Positions 4,331 through 5,179 of a DNA stretch of 5,179 nt are shown one piece after another. Numbering within the stretch: position 1 is the first letter of the stretch; each line of letters opens with the position of its first letter. This stretch comes from Acidaminococcaceae bacterium (GTDB lineage Bacteria; Bacillota; Negativicutes; Acidaminococcales; Acidaminococcaceae). The position numbers and the translations under genes were made by a program. A model generated the notes under the pieces. That model did not search any database and was not told the DNA's origin. It worked only from the letters and a program-made list of their open reading frames with translations. Location of the stretch: assembly GCA_028693975.1 (NCBI GenBank), contig JAQUUF010000106.1, positions 1 through 5,179 of the forward strand, in the 5' to 3' direction.

Positions 4331-5179
4331 TTAATCGTTATTTTTGGTAATTACAGCCTTGTCTATAAGTTGACCTTCTGCTGCAAAACAAGTGAAGGTA
4401 AGTCTCGCGGGAGTGGCTTCCAGTACTAGGTAATTGTTTTTCTCCGGTTGTGGCGCTACGAACTCGTCCAGGTGATGCTGCCGCCAAAGATTGGGGTAGC
4501 GGACATCCCCGGCCACGCCGGTGAGAATATAGTACGGACCTTGGTCTGCACGGCGGAAGTTTTTAATTGTGCCTCGCCGCCGATAGGTGTGCAAATGGGC
4601 GCTGAGCACAACATCCACGCCATACTTATCAAAAAGGGGCATTAGGAGGCGACCTTCTGACGAGAAACCTTCCTCCCGTGGTGTTTGCGGTCGGTTGGCA
4701 AAAGCATATTGCAAAGGGTCCTTGTGGAGCAGGACTATTTTCCACGGTTGCTTGGTGTTGGCTAAATCTTGCTGCAACCAAGCAATTTCGTCTGCGGATA
4801 AATTAGGTTGCCAAGCTTCCTCTTCCTTGAACTGAGTATCCACTACGGTAAAATGCACCTGACCATAATCAAAAGCATAGAATTGATTGGCGTAGTTGTT
4901 GTTACCATTGGTCGGGAAGTGGAAAAAATGGGTGAAAGCTGCTGGCTGTCGTACTTTCCAAGCAAGGTTATAGGTCTCGTGATTGCCCATCACTGCGGCC
5001 AAAGGAATATTCTCGCGTAGGCCAGTCATAGCGTCAAACCAACCTTGCCATTGCTGTTTGTCTTCGCCATTATCTACTAAGTCGCCCATAGAGATATAGA
5101 GCTGGGCATCTTTGTTACTAGTCCATGCTTGGTGAGCTAGCCGTTGCACACCGCTGTAATCGGCAGATTGAGTATCGGG
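4331..5179 (-). CDS. Calcineurin-like metallophosphoesterase, 5' end outside window
   Basis: The frame is open to the window edge, so the visible 282 residues are the C-terminal part of a longer protein. Metal-site motifs of the family appear in order, counted from the first visible codon. PDTQS (2-5) replaces the classical DxH, as in purple-acid-phosphatase-like members that use GDxQ. GDLVDNG follows at 32-38, then GNHE at 65-68, LLHKDP with H152, and SAHLHTYRR with H195 and H197. The last motif has Ala where most members have Gly. These residues bind two metal ions and hydrolyse phosphoester bonds; the substrate cannot be told. Relatives often carry an N-terminal signal peptide and a purple-acid-phosphatase or fibronectin-like domain, which here would lie outside the window, so a role at the cell surface is possible but not seen. 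A GTG at 5149 is not the true start, because D and Q of the first motif lie upstream of it. No gene follows for 277 bases. Confidence 0.9.
   Translation of the reverse strand, partial: PDTQSADYSGVQRLAHQAWTSNKDAQLYISMGDLVDNGEDKQQWQGWFDAMTGLRENIPLAAVMGNHETYNLAWKVRQPAAFTHFFHFPTNGNNNYANQFYAFDYGQVHFTVVDTQFKEEEAWQPNLSADEIAWLQQDLANTKQPWKIVLLHKDPLQYAFANRPQTPREEGFSSEGRLLMPLFDKYGVDVVLSAHLHTYRRRGTIKNFRRADQGPYYILTGVAGDVRYPNLWRQHHLDEFVAPQPEKNNYLVLEATPARLTFTCFAAEGQLIDKAVITKNND

Noticed and set aside
1..5179. Insertion sequences, CRISPR arrays, tRNA or rRNA genes
   Set aside because: No transposase-like reading frame, regularly spaced repeat array, cloverleaf or ribosomal RNA sequence was seen on either strand.

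Overview
The window looks like chromosomal DNA of an anaerobic, low-to-middle GC Firmicute, possibly of the Negativicutes or Clostridia type. The grounds are strong purine-rich Shine-Dalgarno sites, sigma-A promoters with TATAAT boxes, U-tailed intrinsic terminators, a superoxide reductase typical of anaerobes, and the BioW route into biotin synthesis. The genus cannot be fixed from this sequence alone.

Left part (1-1540, + strand). The 3' end of rsmA (16S rRNA dimethyltransferase) ends inside a terminator hairpin. An XRE-family regulator follows, driven from an extended -10 promoter placed directly behind that hairpin. Next comes a complete two-iron superoxide reductase gene (desulfoferrodoxin), preceded by an AT-rich control region with palindromes and closed by a strong terminator.

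Middle (1541-3608, + strand). bioW and bioF form a two-gene operon overlapping by 20 bases. BioW makes pimeloyl-CoA from free pimelate and BioF condenses it with L-alanine. The promoter is near-consensus, and an imperfect inverted repeat resembling a BirA (biotin repressor) operator overlaps its -35 box.

Right part (3565-5179, - strand). A small six-helix membrane protein, resembling the substrate-binding (S) component of an ECF vitamin transporter but not recognisable as BioY, runs tail-to-tail into bioF with a 44-base overlap. Its promoter carries the same GTTAACCTTA half-site in the same position relative to -35 as the bioW promoter. This suggests a common biotin regulon and a role in uptake of biotin or a precursor such as pimelate.

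Between that gene and a 5'-truncated calcineurin-like phosphoesterase gene lies a 277-base stretch with no protein gene. On the - strand it has the layout of a small RNA gene: an 11-bp-periodic direct repeat, a -10 box, a 5' hairpin, a C-rich linker and a terminator. The linker is complementary at 17 of 18 positions to the Shine-Dalgarno site and start codon of the membrane-protein gene. The possible new system here is therefore a biotin-linked transporter gene controlled by a BirA-like operator and, at translation, by an adjacent small RNA. This is inference from sequence and is untested.
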